Origin: Butyrivibrio sp. NC2002
Lineage (GTDB): Bacteria > Bacillota > Clostridia > Lachnospirales > Lachnospiraceae
Direction: 5' to 3'
DNA length: 64,000 nt
Assembly: GCF_000702265.1 (NCBI RefSeq)
Contig: NZ_KL370881.1
Coordinates: 584,363-648,362 of the forward strand
The position numbers and the translations under genes were made by a program. Under the pieces are notes generated by a model. The model saw only the letters and a program-made list of their open reading frames with translations. It ran no database searches and had not been told where the DNA came from. Shown here piece after piece: positions 14,960 to 24,183 of this stretch. Each line of letters opens with the position of its first letter. Position 1 is the stretch's first letter.

Positions 14960-15880
14960 ATGGGAATTACGTTTTATTATTCTTGGGAAATAGCCCTGAT
15001 AGAATGGATACAGAGCAGAATGGGGACTTTTGGAACATCGCTTGCCGGATTCTGCTCTTTCTTCGGAGAAACCACCATAATTATTGTGGTGATCGGTATT
15101 TTATACTGGGGATTTAATAAGGACTATGCAAAATATGTTGGACTAAATGTACTTGTGGCAGCAGTATTAAGTCCCCTGATAAAAAATATTTTTATAAGAA
15201 GGCGACCTTATTTCGACACCCCCGAAATAAAGTGTCTTAAACCTGCTGAAAAAGGGGCGGATATATATGATATAGAAGCCCAGGGATTTTCGTTTCCCAG
15301 TATGCATTCAACAATCGGAGTTGCTCTCTATGGATCGCTTGGCAGATACTCCGGGCTTATATGGGTTAAAGTAATAGCGATCATATTTCCGATACTTATC
15401 GGTATTTCAAGATTCAGCTTGGGAGTCCACTATCCGACTGACGTTCTTGCCGGTTGGATTTTGGGACTTTTTACTATGCTTCTTATACCTGAAATAGAGA
15501 AAAGAATAGATAATAAACTAATATCATACGGCATTTATGCTTTGATAGGACTTCCGGGATGGTTTTATTGCACAAGCGATGATTACTATGCGGTATACGG
15601 AATTCTTGTGGGAGTCCTCTTAGCATTTTTGTTTGAACAAAAGTATGTTAATTTTGAAAACACAAACAACGTAGTATACTGCCTTACAAGATTAATTTGC
15701 GGTGCAGTTCTGTTCATCGCTATGAGTAGTATACTTAAAGTGATCTTCAATGCAGATATTATCAATAATAATGACCTGCTGTACAGATTTGCGAGGTTTT
15801 TCAGATACTCTGTCAGCTCATTTGTGGTAATTGGTATATACCCGATATTATTTAAAAAGTTTAGGAGAATATATGGCTAA
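14960..15880 (+). CDS. PAP2-family membrane phosphatase
   Basis: 306 residues, with several membrane helices. All three PAP2 motifs are present: K75-x6-R82-P83 (KNIFIRRRP), P113-S-x-H116 (PSMHS) and S150-R-x5-H157-x3-D161 (SRFSLGVHYPTD). Such enzymes dephosphorylate undecaprenyl pyrophosphate or phosphatidic-acid-like lipids outside the membrane. The start has GGAGAG 4 nt upstream. It overlaps the next gene by 8 nt. The pairing with an acyltransferase points to cell envelope or lipid-carrier work; the substrate is not determined. Confidence 0.88.
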   Translation: MGITFYYSWEIALIEWIQSRMGTFGTSLAGFCSFFGETTIIIVVIGILYWGFNKDYAKYVGLNVLVAAVLSPLIKNIFIRRRPYFDTPEIKCLKPAEKGADIYDIEAQGFSFPSMHSTIGVALYGSLGRYSGLIWVKVIAIIFPILIGISRFSLGVHYPTDVLAGWILGLFTMLLIPEIEKRIDNKLISYGIYALIGLPGWFYCTSDDYYAVYGILVGVLLAFLFEQKYVNFENTNNVVYCLTRLICGAVLFIAMSSILKVIFNADIINNNDLLYRFARFFRYSVSSFVVIGIYPILFKKFRRIYG

Positions 15881-16964
15881 TCATAAGAGCAGAGAATCAA
15901 ACATAGAACTTTTAAGAATTTTAGCTATCATAGGAGTCATAGTTCTCCATTACAACAATCCTGTTTATGGGAAAGGATTTGTAAATTATGATAAAGGCAT
16001 AGAAAGGATCATCCTTATTGTCCTTGAGAGTTTGTCCATCTGTGCAGTTAACTTATTTGTACTTATTTCCGGATATTTCATGGCAGGCAAAAACAAAAGA
16101 GATTTTCTAAAACCCGCAGAGCTTTTATTTAAGGTGGCATTATTTGGGAGCGTATTCTTTTTGGTTTCCATCTTTGCTACAGGGATGGAAATAAATTTTG
16201 ACAATTTCCTTAGATTCTATATTCCCGATAAATGGTTTGTTTTTGTCTACATTGCTCTGTATCTTTTTTCGCCATATATAAATATTGTATGGAAAAACCT
16301 TGATGCATCCGGAAAGAGGCTGATCCTTATCATGTCTGCGATTGCTTTTTCCATATATCCTACGATTGTCGATGAACTTGCATTATTATCCGGAAGACAG
16401 TTAAACGGGACTATGCCAATTGGAGTGACCGGTGATGCAGGAGGATATACATTAGTCAATTTTGTCTTCATATATTTAATAGGCTGCTATATAAGAGACT
16501 GTGCAAATGAAAACAGAAAAATAGCCGGTCAAAAAAAGCTTTTTATTTTTCTTATAGCGGACCTGATCCTCATTTCGCTCTGGGCCTATGCAGATATTAT
16601 GGCAAAAGGAGTAATGCCCGGGGACTCGGTTTCATATAATTACAACAATCCGCTTGTGGTGATAGAGACAGTTCTTATATTTTTACTGTTTAGAAATATG
16701 AAGAGTTTTGAAAGCGGTCTTATCAACTACCTTGCTGCAGGAACATTTACCACATACATAGTACATATAAGATTTATAGAGATATTTCAAATAGGAGAAA
16801 AAGTAAATTCTTCAGTATTTATGCTTGCTATGGACATAGTAAAAAGTGTGATCATGGTTTATGCTTCCTGTATCCTGGTATATGCCCTCTTCGAGCTTAT
16901 TTTAAGACCGATCAGATCATTTGTGATAAAGCGCTGGAAAACGCACAGATTTTTTGAAGTGTGA
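15873..16964 (+). CDS. Acyltransferase 3 family membrane protein
   Basis: About 363 residues with roughly ten predicted membrane helices. The start ATG 15873 has AGGAGA 7 nt upstream and lies inside the end of the PAP2 gene. The N-terminus IELLRILAIIGVIVLHY holds the conserved R and catalytic-type His 26 of the OatA/WecH-like acyltransferase family. Such proteins O-acetylate surface polysaccharides or peptidoglycan. No SGNH esterase domain is fused. Co-translation with the phosphatase suggests a shared envelope pathway. Confidence 0.82.
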   Translation: MANHKSRESNIELLRILAIIGVIVLHYNNPVYGKGFVNYDKGIERIILIVLESLSICAVNLFVLISGYFMAGKNKRDFLKPAELLFKVALFGSVFFLVSIFATGMEINFDNFLRFYIPDKWFVFVYIALYLFSPYINIVWKNLDASGKRLILIMSAIAFSIYPTIVDELALLSGRQLNGTMPIGVTGDAGGYTLVNFVFIYLIGCYIRDCANENRKIAGQKKLFIFLIADLILISLWAYADIMAKGVMPGDSVSYNYNNPLVVIETVLIFLLFRNMKSFESGLINYLAAGTFTTYIVHIRFIEIFQIGEKVNSSVFMLAMDIVKSVIMVYASCILVYALFELILRPIRSFVIKRWKTHRFFEV

Positions 16965-17093
16965 TCACAGGTTTGTGTAGTTACTGTTATATGTGGTGTT
17001 CGAATTTTAAATAATAGTTTATCAATATTTTACTAATAGTTTAAGGCTGTTATGTTAGAATAAAATTAACCTTGAGATATTAGGAGGTATGCA

Positions 17094-18488
17094 ATGAATC
17101 CGGCTAACAGTATCTATGATAAATGCAAGATAATCGCAGAATCGGTTGCAAACCCCTGTGCAATTATGCAGGTAAAAAGAGACCGGGAGGGAAACTGCGA
17201 GGAAATTATTATTTTTGCCACCAATCCTCAATATAGTTTGACGGGAGAAGACGTTGAAGGACACAATTATGTTGACTTTATTCCCCGTGAACCGGAGTTT
17301 GAGGATATGTGTGTTCGTGCTGCTTTTGGCGGCGAGAAGTTTCATACTTACGTAGATACCACCAAGATGCTGGGCGGGTGGTCAGACAATCTTATATTAC
17401 CCCTGAAGTTTAAAGATGAAGAAGATATAGGCTATTGCCAGTTTATATATGAAATGAATAAGGCCATGGAACCTGAAAAGTTTTCCACGGTCTCTCCTTT
17501 AGTTGCTGGATTTATCATTCAGTGCGGATTAACTCTTAGAGAAAATAATATTTTTGAGCAGAACATTGATAAGGTGTCAGATGATATAAGGCAGTTTACA
17601 GGAGCAAAAGCAGTCTGCATAATTTCCGCTGACTTTGAAAAAAGAAAAGCTAAGATCATGAGTCTGGCAAAGGATCCGACAGAGATCGTGACAGAGCAGT
17701 TTCTGGCAAATATTTCAATAGATATGGCAGAGAGCTGGAGCAGGCTTATAGGAGAGAGCAACTGTTTTATCATGCGAGATAAGAGTGACCTTGAGAGAGT
17801 AAGTGAAGCCGCTCCTGAATGGGCCCATTTCCTTAAGCTTGAAGGTACGAAAACAATATGTCTTATCCCGATTGTAAAAAGGAATATGACTCTTGGATTT
17901 CTTATATTAAATGATTTTCCTGTAGAAAAAGTTACCACAATAAAGGAATCTCTTGAACTTGTTGCAATTCTCCTTGCTTCGGAATTTTCGAACCACCAGT
18001 TTATCGAGAGACTGGAGTGGCTTACAAGCGTTGACCTTTTGACAGGTGTCAGAAACAGAGCGACCATGAACAGAGTGGTCGATGAATATGCTGAACAGCT
18101 TAAATGGAAAAAGTTCCCCTTCGGTGTAGCATTTTGCACAATGAATGGAATGAGGGCGCTCAATGATAAATACGGTCATGATGCCGGGAATAAATGTCTC
18201 GAAAAAGCAGGTGAAATCTTAAGAAGCGTATTTGATGAGACTGAAATATTCAGATCGTCAGGAGAAGAATTCGCAATAGTAGCAATGGGAATGGATGCGA
18301 AGGATTTCGAAGAAAAAATAGAAAAATTAAGAGTGCTTTGCAGTGATCCAGACGGAGTATATTTTGCCATCGGAACCCGTTACGACGAGGAAACAGGCGA
18401 TATCAGGCAGGCTCTTAGGAACGCCAGCAGGGATATGCTTACAGAAAAAGCGCAGTTTTACATAAAATATCCAGAAAAAGATTTATAA
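17094..18488 (+). CDS. PAS/GAF-like protein with degenerate GGDEF domain
   Basis: 464 residues, cytoplasmic. The N-terminal 120 residues look PAS-like (EEIIIFATNPQYSLTGEDVEGHNYVDF), the middle (about 160-305) is GAF-like, and the C-terminal 160 residues are a GGDEF domain (VDLLTGVRNRATM, LNDKYGHDAGNKCL). The signature reads SGEEF at residues 389-393 rather than GGDEF/GGEEF, and the RxxD inhibitory site is absent. It may be a weak cyclase or a non-catalytic c-di-GMP/GTP sensor. A good AGGAGG site precedes the start, and the gene stands alone before a hairpin terminator. Confidence 0.8.
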   Translation: MNPANSIYDKCKIIAESVANPCAIMQVKRDREGNCEEIIIFATNPQYSLTGEDVEGHNYVDFIPREPEFEDMCVRAAFGGEKFHTYVDTTKMLGGWSDNLILPLKFKDEEDIGYCQFIYEMNKAMEPEKFSTVSPLVAGFIIQCGLTLRENNIFEQNIDKVSDDIRQFTGAKAVCIISADFEKRKAKIMSLAKDPTEIVTEQFLANISIDMAESWSRLIGESNCFIMRDKSDLERVSEAAPEWAHFLKLEGTKTICLIPIVKRNMTLGFLILNDFPVEKVTTIKESLELVAILLASEFSNHQFIERLEWLTSVDLLTGVRNRATMNRVVDEYAEQLKWKKFPFGVAFCTMNGMRALNDKYGHDAGNKCLEKAGEILRSVFDETEIFRSSGEEFAIVAMGMDAKDFEEKIEKLRVLCSDPDGVYFAIGTRYDEETGDIRQALRNASRDMLTEKAQFYIKYPEKDL

Positions 18489-18492
18489 ATTG

Positions 18493-18536
18493 CATAGAAT
18501 TTTCAAGAACGAAAGAAGAATTCTCTATGTTTTTCT
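18493..18536 (+). terminator. Terminator after the GGDEF-like gene
   Basis: CATAGAATT (from 18493) pairs with AGAATTCTCTATG (ending 18529) with one bulge, followed by a T-rich run (TTTTTCT). It separates the GGDEF-like gene from mglB. Confidence 0.5.
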
Positions 18537-18626
18537 CCAAAATGCACCACTATAATAGGCAATGTAACAAAAACATGTACGTTTTGACCAAAGGCGTGCA
18601 GAGTGTATTAGGAGGAAAATATCATT

Positions 18627-19754
18627 ATGAAAAAGAAAGTAGTAAGTCTTCTTACAGTTTCAGCTCTTTCACTTTCAATCCTTGCAGGATGCTCATCAAA
18701 TTCAGCTGACACAGCTGCTGATGTTGCAAGCTCTGTAGAGGAAGCAGCAGAAGAGACAACAGAGGAAGTATCTGACGCAGTTGAAGAGACAGCAGAGGAA
18801 GTTACAGACGCAGTTGCTGGTGGCGACCTTGCTGATAAGAAGGTAGGCGTTTGCATCTATCAGTTCTCAGATAACTTCATGACACTTTTCAGAAACGAGC
18901 TTGAAAGCTATCTTGTAGCTCAGGGATTCTCAGCAGACAACATCACAATCGTTGATGGTGCTAATGACCAGGCTACTCAGACAAACCAGATTCAGAACTT
19001 TATCACAGATGGTGTTGATGTTCTTATCATCAACCCTGTTAACTCATCATCTGCAGCTACAATCACAGACCTTGTTGTAGCAGCTGACATTCCGCTTGTT
19101 TACATCAACCGTGAGCCCGATGCTGATGAAGAGCAGAGATGGCAGGACAATGACTGGAACGTAACATACGTTGGATGTGACGCTCGTCAGTCAGGTACAT
19201 ATCAGGGTGAGATCATTGTTGACCTTGGACAGGACGTTGTAGACCTTAACGGCGACGGCAAGATCCAGTACATCATGATCGAAGGTGATCCTGAAAACGT
19301 TGATGCTCAGTATCGTACAGAGTTCTCTGTAAAGGCTCTTGAGGATGCTGGTTGGACAGTTGACTGCCTTGATGACGAGGTTGGTAACTGGGATCAGGCT
19401 ACAGCTCAGCAGCTCGTTGCTAACGCACTTTCTGCTCATCCTGAGACAGAAGTTGTATTCTGCAACAACGATGCTATGGCACTTGGTGCTCTTCAGTCAA
19501 TCGAAGCAGCTGGCCGTACAGTTGGCACAGATATCTATCTTGTAGGTGTTGATGCTCTTTCAGAGGCACTTGAAGATGTTATCGCAGGCACAATGACAGG
19601 TACTGTATTCAACGATCACTTCTCACAGTCACACTCAGCAGCTGATGCAGCTATCAACTACCTTACAGGCGCAGGCAACGATCACTACATCGGATGCGAC
19701 TATGTAAAGGTTACAGCTGACAACGCTCAGGAGATTCTTGACTCTGTTAAGTAA
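18627..19754 (+). CDS. mglB: Galactose/glucose-binding lipoprotein MglB-like
   Basis: 375 residues. Lipoprotein signal with lipobox ILAGC (Cys about 22), an E/T/A-rich linker (about 30-65), then a periplasmic-binding-protein fold of the MglB type (KVGVCIYQFSDNFMTLFRNELES; EGDPENVDAQYRTEFSVKAL; FCNNDAMALGALQSIEAAG; GVDAL). It delivers monosaccharide to MglA/MglC. Codon use is that of a highly expressed gene. A strong GGAGG precedes the ATG. Paralogue of the binding protein at 28534, with shared motifs throughout. Specificity for galactose/glucose is by family similarity. Confidence 0.88.
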   Translation: MKKKVVSLLTVSALSLSILAGCSSNSADTAADVASSVEEAAEETTEEVSDAVEETAEEVTDAVAGGDLADKKVGVCIYQFSDNFMTLFRNELESYLVAQGFSADNITIVDGANDQATQTNQIQNFITDGVDVLIINPVNSSSAATITDLVVAADIPLVYINREPDADEEQRWQDNDWNVTYVGCDARQSGTYQGEIIVDLGQDVVDLNGDGKIQYIMIEGDPENVDAQYRTEFSVKALEDAGWTVDCLDDEVGNWDQATAQQLVANALSAHPETEVVFCNNDAMALGALQSIEAAGRTVGTDIYLVGVDALSEALEDVIAGTMTGTVFNDHFSQSHSAADAAINYLTGAGNDHYIGCDYVKVTADNAQEILDSVK

Positions 19755-19798
19755 TCATCTGTCGTGATAGTGACAGCTATTAGTAGTTAGACCATATA

Positions 19799-19835
19799 TG
19801 GTGCGGATGCGCGCGTAGTGTCCGCACCATTTTTG
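19799..19835 (+). terminator. Intra-operon terminator after mglB
   Basis: GGTGCGGA (from 19800) pairs with TCCGCACC, followed by ATTTTTG. Such hairpins behind a binding-protein gene usually let the binding protein be made in excess over the ATPase and permease downstream. Confidence 0.7.
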
Positions 19836-19906
19836 ATGAAAAAATATTGATTAATCCAGCAAAAAAAGGTAAAGCACGAAGGTATTCAAAGATTTTAGGA
19901 GGGATT

Positions 19907-21418
19907 ATGGCAAACGAATACAAGTTGGAACTTAGAGGTGTATCCAAGTCATTTCCCGGCGTAAAGGCACTAGATAATGTTCAGTTAGCTGTCCGCCCCG
20001 GAACAGTCCATGCTCTTATGGGCGAGAATGGCGCCGGAAAATCAACTCTGATGAAATGCCTTTTCGGTATCTACAAAATGGATGCGGGAGAGGTTCTTAT
20101 AGACGGACAAAAAGTAATTATAAACAATCCTGATGAAGCAATGAAAATGGGAATTGCCATGGTGCATCAGGAATTACAGCCGGTACCAGCAAGAAGTGTT
20201 GGCGAAAATATGTATCTGGGAAGATTCCCCGTATGGAAATTCGGACCATTCCAGATAATTAATCATAAAAAGATGTACGAAGATACAGAGAAGTGGCTAA
20301 ACGAAGTAGATATGCACTTCGATGCCAGGGCTCAGCTGTCTACACTCTCAATCGGACAGATGCAGTCAGTAGAAATAGCCAAAGCAGTTTCTCATGATGC
20401 TAAGGTTATCATTTTCGACGAGCCTACATCTTCTCTTTCAGATAATGAAGTAGAAACATTGTTCAAGATCATGGAAAACCTGAGAAAACGTGGTGTTGCC
20501 ATGATATACATCTCGCACAAGATGGACGAGATCAAGCGAATCGCTGACGACGTAACAGTAATGCGAGATGGAACATATATCGGAACATGGCCTGCAAAAG
20601 ATCTTACAATTGATGACATCATAGCTAAGATGGTAGGTCGTGAACTTACAAACATCTATCCTGCAAAGGACAGAACACCCGGAGAAGTCGTTATGGAAGT
20701 TAAGGATTTATCTTCCATACACGAAAGATCATTCCAGAACGTATCATTTAACCTTAGAAAAGGCGAAATCCTTGGATTCGGTGGTCTGGTCGGTGCTCAG
20801 AGAACAGAGCTTATGGAAGGTCTCTTTGGAATAAGAAATCTTTCAAAGGGTGAAGTTATAATTCACGGTAAAAAAGTAGTTATCAAGAATCCGAAGGATG
20901 CGATGAATGCAGGTATCGGAATGATAACAGAGGATAGAAGAGCAAGAGGTATTTTTGGTTGTCTATCCATTAAGGACAATGTAGGCGTATCTGTTTACAA
21001 CAAGTTCTTAAAAGCAGGATTTATTCTGGATCATGCAAAGATCAACAAGGTAGTTGATGAAAGCATAAATAAGCTTAGGATCAAGACACCCAGCAGTAAG
21101 GAACACATCGCAAACCTCTCAGGTGGTAACCAGCAGAAGGTTATCGTATCAAGATGGCTTGCAAATGATCCTGATATCCTGATCATGGATGAACCTACAA
21201 GAGGTATCGACGTAGGTGCCAAGCATGAAATATACGAGATCATGACAGACCTTGCAAAGCAGGGAAAAGCAATCATCATGATTTCATCCGAAATGGCAGA
21301 ACTTCTTGGAATGAGTGACAGAGTAGTTGTTATGTGTAACGGTAAAAAGACCGGAGAAATAGACACAGAAGACGAGATGACTCAGGAAAAGGTAATGAGC
21401 TACGCAACAATGTTCTGA
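19907..21418 (+). CDS. mglA: Sugar ABC transporter ATPase MglA-like (two NBDs)
   Basis: 503 residues from ATG 19907, with GGAGGG just upstream. Two nucleotide-binding domains in tandem. NBD1 has GENGAGKST, LSIGQMQSVEIAKA and VIIFDEPTSSL. NBD2 has a degenerate Walker A (GGLVGAQRTELMEG) with intact LSGGNQQKVIVSRW and LIMDEPTRGID. This asymmetry is normal for the MglA/RbsA/XylG family. It energizes monosaccharide import with MglB and MglC. It is separated from mglC by 107 nt that hold a two-hairpin repeat. Confidence 0.93.
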   Translation: MANEYKLELRGVSKSFPGVKALDNVQLAVRPGTVHALMGENGAGKSTLMKCLFGIYKMDAGEVLIDGQKVIINNPDEAMKMGIAMVHQELQPVPARSVGENMYLGRFPVWKFGPFQIINHKKMYEDTEKWLNEVDMHFDARAQLSTLSIGQMQSVEIAKAVSHDAKVIIFDEPTSSLSDNEVETLFKIMENLRKRGVAMIYISHKMDEIKRIADDVTVMRDGTYIGTWPAKDLTIDDIIAKMVGRELTNIYPAKDRTPGEVVMEVKDLSSIHERSFQNVSFNLRKGEILGFGGLVGAQRTELMEGLFGIRNLSKGEVIIHGKKVVIKNPKDAMNAGIGMITEDRRARGIFGCLSIKDNVGVSVYNKFLKAGFILDHAKINKVVDESINKLRIKTPSSKEHIANLSGGNQQKVIVSRWLANDPDILIMDEPTRGIDVGAKHEIYEIMTDLAKQGKAIIMISSEMAELLGMSDRVVVMCNGKKTGEIDTEDEMTQEKVMSYATMF

Positions 21419-21495
21419 AGACAGTTACTTAACGAGGTGTTTTCGAGTTTAGTAAATGTCTTCGCTCTGGCGAGGGCAAAGCCCGAGAGCAGAGC
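21416..21495 (+). repeat. Two-hairpin repeat, copy 2, between mglA and mglC
   Basis: Hairpin A has arms GAAGACA (21416-21422) and TGTCTTC (21457-21463) around TTAACGAGGTG and TCGAG. Hairpin B is GCTCTG-gcga-GGGC-aaa-GCCC-gaga-GCAGAGC (21464-21495), then TTCCT. The copy at 6246-6348 has the same two hairpins and the same internal-loop bases (GCGA/GAGA) and TTCCT, but different complementary stem bases. Confidence 0.6.
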
Positions 21496-21525
21496 TTCCT
21501 AATAAACAAATAAAGGAGTATAAAA

Positions 21526-22515
21526 ATGGAAAAGACAAAACAGCAGAAAATGAGAGATTTTCTGATAAATAATGGTGTTATTATTGTTATGTTCATCCTC
21601 GTAATCTATACAGGTGTAACAAACAAAAACTTCCTCACAACAGGTAACTTTACAAACATTCTCATGAATATGAGTTCACGTCTTGTTATCGCTCTTGGTA
21701 TTGCAGGATGCGTTATCACAGCAGGATGTGACCTTTCAGCAGGTCGTATGATCGGTTTTGCGGCATGTATCGCAGGAACACTTCTTCAGAAAGTTGATTA
21801 TTCAGGCAAGTTCTTCCCCGGAATGAAGCCTCTTAACATCTTTGTTGTACTTCTTATAGTACTTGCGATCACAGGACTCTTCGGAGCTATTACAGGATTT
21901 TTCATTGCATATCTTCACGTTCCTCCGTTCATCGCAACACTTGCTATGATGGAAATCGTTTATGGTCTTGCACTTATCTATACAAATGCAACACCCCTTG
22001 GTGGATACGTAACACAGTATACAGACATTGCTTCAGGTAAATTCCTCGGTGTAAGCCATCTTATCTGGATCGCTATTATTGTAGCAGCAATCACATGGTT
22101 CATCTTCAACATGACACGTCATGGAAAATACATGTATGCTATCGGTGGAAACCCGCAGGCAGCAGAAGTAGCAGGTGTTCCTGTAAAGCTTACAATGATC
22201 CTCATCTACATGAAGGCAGCTATGATGTATGGCCTTGCAGGTTTCATGCTTGGTGCAAAAGCAGGTGGTGCTTCAGTAAACCTTGGTTATGGTTACGAGA
22301 TGGAAGCTATTGCAGCTTGTACAATCGGTGGTGTATCAGTTACCGGTGGACGTGGTAAAGTTTCAAGTGCGATCATCGGTGTTGCCGTATTCGAACTTTT
22401 GAAGGCAGCTCTTCAGTACCTCGGAGTAAATGCAAATGCTCAGTACATTGCAATCGGCATCGTTATCTTCGTAGCTATCTCACTTGATATCAGAAAGTAC
22501 GTTGCTAAGAAGTAA
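21526..22515 (+). CDS. mglC: Sugar ABC transporter permease MglC-like
   Basis: 329 residues with about nine membrane helices. Characteristic family blocks are present: IAGCVITAGCDLSAGRMIG, GGNPQAAEVAGVPV, and EAIAACTIGGVSVTGGRG near the C-terminus. It forms the membrane channel of the galactose/glucose importer. The AAGGAG site lies 9 nt before the ATG. Last gene of the transport operon before a terminator. Confidence 0.92.
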   Translation: MEKTKQQKMRDFLINNGVIIVMFILVIYTGVTNKNFLTTGNFTNILMNMSSRLVIALGIAGCVITAGCDLSAGRMIGFAACIAGTLLQKVDYSGKFFPGMKPLNIFVVLLIVLAITGLFGAITGFFIAYLHVPPFIATLAMMEIVYGLALIYTNATPLGGYVTQYTDIASGKFLGVSHLIWIAIIVAAITWFIFNMTRHGKYMYAIGGNPQAAEVAGVPVKLTMILIYMKAAMMYGLAGFMLGAKAGGASVNLGYGYEMEAIAACTIGGVSVTGGRGKVSSAIIGVAVFELLKAALQYLGVNANAQYIAIGIVIFVAISLDIRKYVAKK

Positions 22516-22537
22516 TCAACATTAATTCAGTCTTTAT

Positions 22538-22573
22538 TCACCCCTTGGAAGTTGATTCTAAGGGGTGATTTTG
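22538..22573 (+). terminator. Rho-independent terminator of mgl operon
   Basis: TCACCCCTT (22538-22546) and AAGGGGTGA (22560-22568) form a 9-bp stem followed by TTTTGTT. It lies 22 nt after mglC. Confidence 0.8.
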
Positions 22574-22612
22574 TTATAAATGACTTTGAAAAAATCATTT
22601 GGGAGAGATAAC

Positions 22613-23725
22613 ATGAAGAAAAAATACCTATTTTTATTATCACTTATAGGAGCTGTGACGATATCTGCATGCTCCGCAACAGAAACTAAAGAGCAGAGCG
22701 CGCCTTCTATAACTGAGGAAACCAAAAGCGTAGATGAAGAAGCTGCAGCAGATGAAGAAACTGCCGAAAATACGGAAGATAGCAGTGCCAAGGAGGAGAT
22801 TTCTTCAGAAGCTGAAGATGCAGAGCAAACAACAGAAAACATAGAAACAACTAAAGAGACAGAAGAATCTACAGAAGAGGGAACACAAAAGTTATCAGAA
22901 GATGATGATTTTGCCGCAGAAGCAAGGGAAAGAGCAGCAAAAGAAGCAGGAAGCAGCATAGAGGATGCAAGGTACTGTCTATCTGATGACTTTGACGGAG
23001 ACGGCGAGACAGAAGCCTTCGTATTTGTAGGATCTGAGGTTGATGATGAGTGGAGCTCCTGCGATGGTGACATTTGGTATGTTACCAGGGATAAATGTGA
23101 AAATGTAAGAAATGGTAGCTTCTATGCCTATGATGAAGGCGTTTTCAGGGTATTTGATACGGGTTCAAAGAAGTTCATTGCATTTAGTGATGTCTATGCG
23201 ACAGCAGCTCCGACTAATCTTTATTATGTAGAAAACGGTGAACCTAAGGAGTCGATCGTTTCAGGAATCGGTTCATTCTTTGTGCCGGATTATATAGACG
23301 GTTACTGCATCAATCTTGATTCCTACGACAATCTCGGACACTACGAAAACGGCGAGGAATCATTCGTTGGCCACACCTGGAAGAACTACTATTTCTACTA
23401 TGATGAGACTTTGGGTGATTTTAAGGAATATGTAGGACATGACATCACGGAGGATGAGTTAAATGCAGCCTGCAATATGGACCTTACAGGCGAGATCAGA
23501 AGTGAAGGCTATGAAATAGACTCCATGTTTAAAAGAGATAACGGGATATATCAAGTGAACTACTCTGTTAGAACAGATAATGAAGACGGCTCCTATGATG
23601 TAGAATACGGAAATGCCACATATAATGCAGGTGCTGGTGAGTTTATCAAGGTTTGGGATCCGGAAAAAAGTGACTGGAAGTCTTCTGATTACGGCGGAAC
23701 TATCCTAAAGAGCATTACAGAGTAA
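22613..23725 (+). CDS. Lipoprotein with acidic linker, unknown function
   Basis: About 370 residues from ATG 22613, with GGGAGAG upstream. Lipoprotein signal peptide with lipobox ISAC, then a Glu/Thr/Ala-rich spacer of about 85 residues, then a globular domain of about 260 residues containing DFDGDGETEAFVFVG. That stretch is a calcium-binding-like D-x-D-G-D motif as in VCBS/FG-GAP-like surface proteins. The rest is rich in Tyr, Asp and Gly. I do not recognise the family. It lies between the mgl transporter and its probable two-component system and is likely surface exposed. Confidence 0.7.
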   Translation: MKKKYLFLLSLIGAVTISACSATETKEQSAPSITEETKSVDEEAAADEETAENTEDSSAKEEISSEAEDAEQTTENIETTKETEESTEEGTQKLSEDDDFAAEARERAAKEAGSSIEDARYCLSDDFDGDGETEAFVFVGSEVDDEWSSCDGDIWYVTRDKCENVRNGSFYAYDEGVFRVFDTGSKKFIAFSDVYATAAPTNLYYVENGEPKESIVSGIGSFFVPDYIDGYCINLDSYDNLGHYENGEESFVGHTWKNYYFYYDETLGDFKEYVGHDITEDELNAACNMDLTGEIRSEGYEIDSMFKRDNGIYQVNYSVRTDNEDGSYDVEYGNATYNAGAGEFIKVWDPEKSDWKSSDYGGTILKSITE

Positions 23726-23863
23726 AGAATGCAGATCATACACTTTAACAAAAGTCACTAAGTTTTTCATTATATAGCAAACAACATGGCAGAGGGCTTA
23801 TAATTGTAAGTGGATTTAGAAAGGAAATGTCCGGCTTTCGCAGGGCGGACTAAATAAAGAAAA

Positions 23864-24172
23864 ATGGATATAAATAAATTTTTGGAACAATCGGGAATAT
23901 CACTTTTGCTCTTTGCAATATGTGTTTATTATGCATGGCGCCTTCTTTTTATGAAGGACTATACAGCTGTAAGAGGAAAAGATCAGGATCCTCCGAAGGA
24001 TATTGAGGGTTACTGCAGGGCAGCAGGACTCATAGTAGTTTTCTTTGGAATAGCAACTCTTGTAATGGCAGGACTTGTTCTTATAGATCCTACAATTGGA
24101 TTTATCCAGATAGTAATATGCACTGCGATCATGGTCTTTCTGTGGAAAAAAATGACTGACAAATACGCTTAA
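23864..24172 (+). CDS. Small membrane protein, three helices
   Basis: 102 residues. Helices about 12-30 (ISLLLFAICVYYAWRLL), 52-72 (AAGLIVVFFGIATLVMAGLVL) and 78-95 (IGFIQIVICTAIMVFLW), with a polar loop between helix 1 and 2. It resembles DUF3784-type small membrane proteins of Firmicutes, though I cannot confirm that. It is 11 nt before the response regulator and has only a weak ribosome site; a GTCCG/CGGAC hairpin lies just upstream (23829-23850). Possible accessory of the kinase. Confidence 0.6.
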   Translation: MDINKFLEQSGISLLLFAICVYYAWRLLFMKDYTAVRGKDQDPPKDIEGYCRAAGLIVVFFGIATLVMAGLVLIDPTIGFIQIVICTAIMVFLWKKMTDKYA

Positions 24173-24183
24173 AGGGAATAGAG

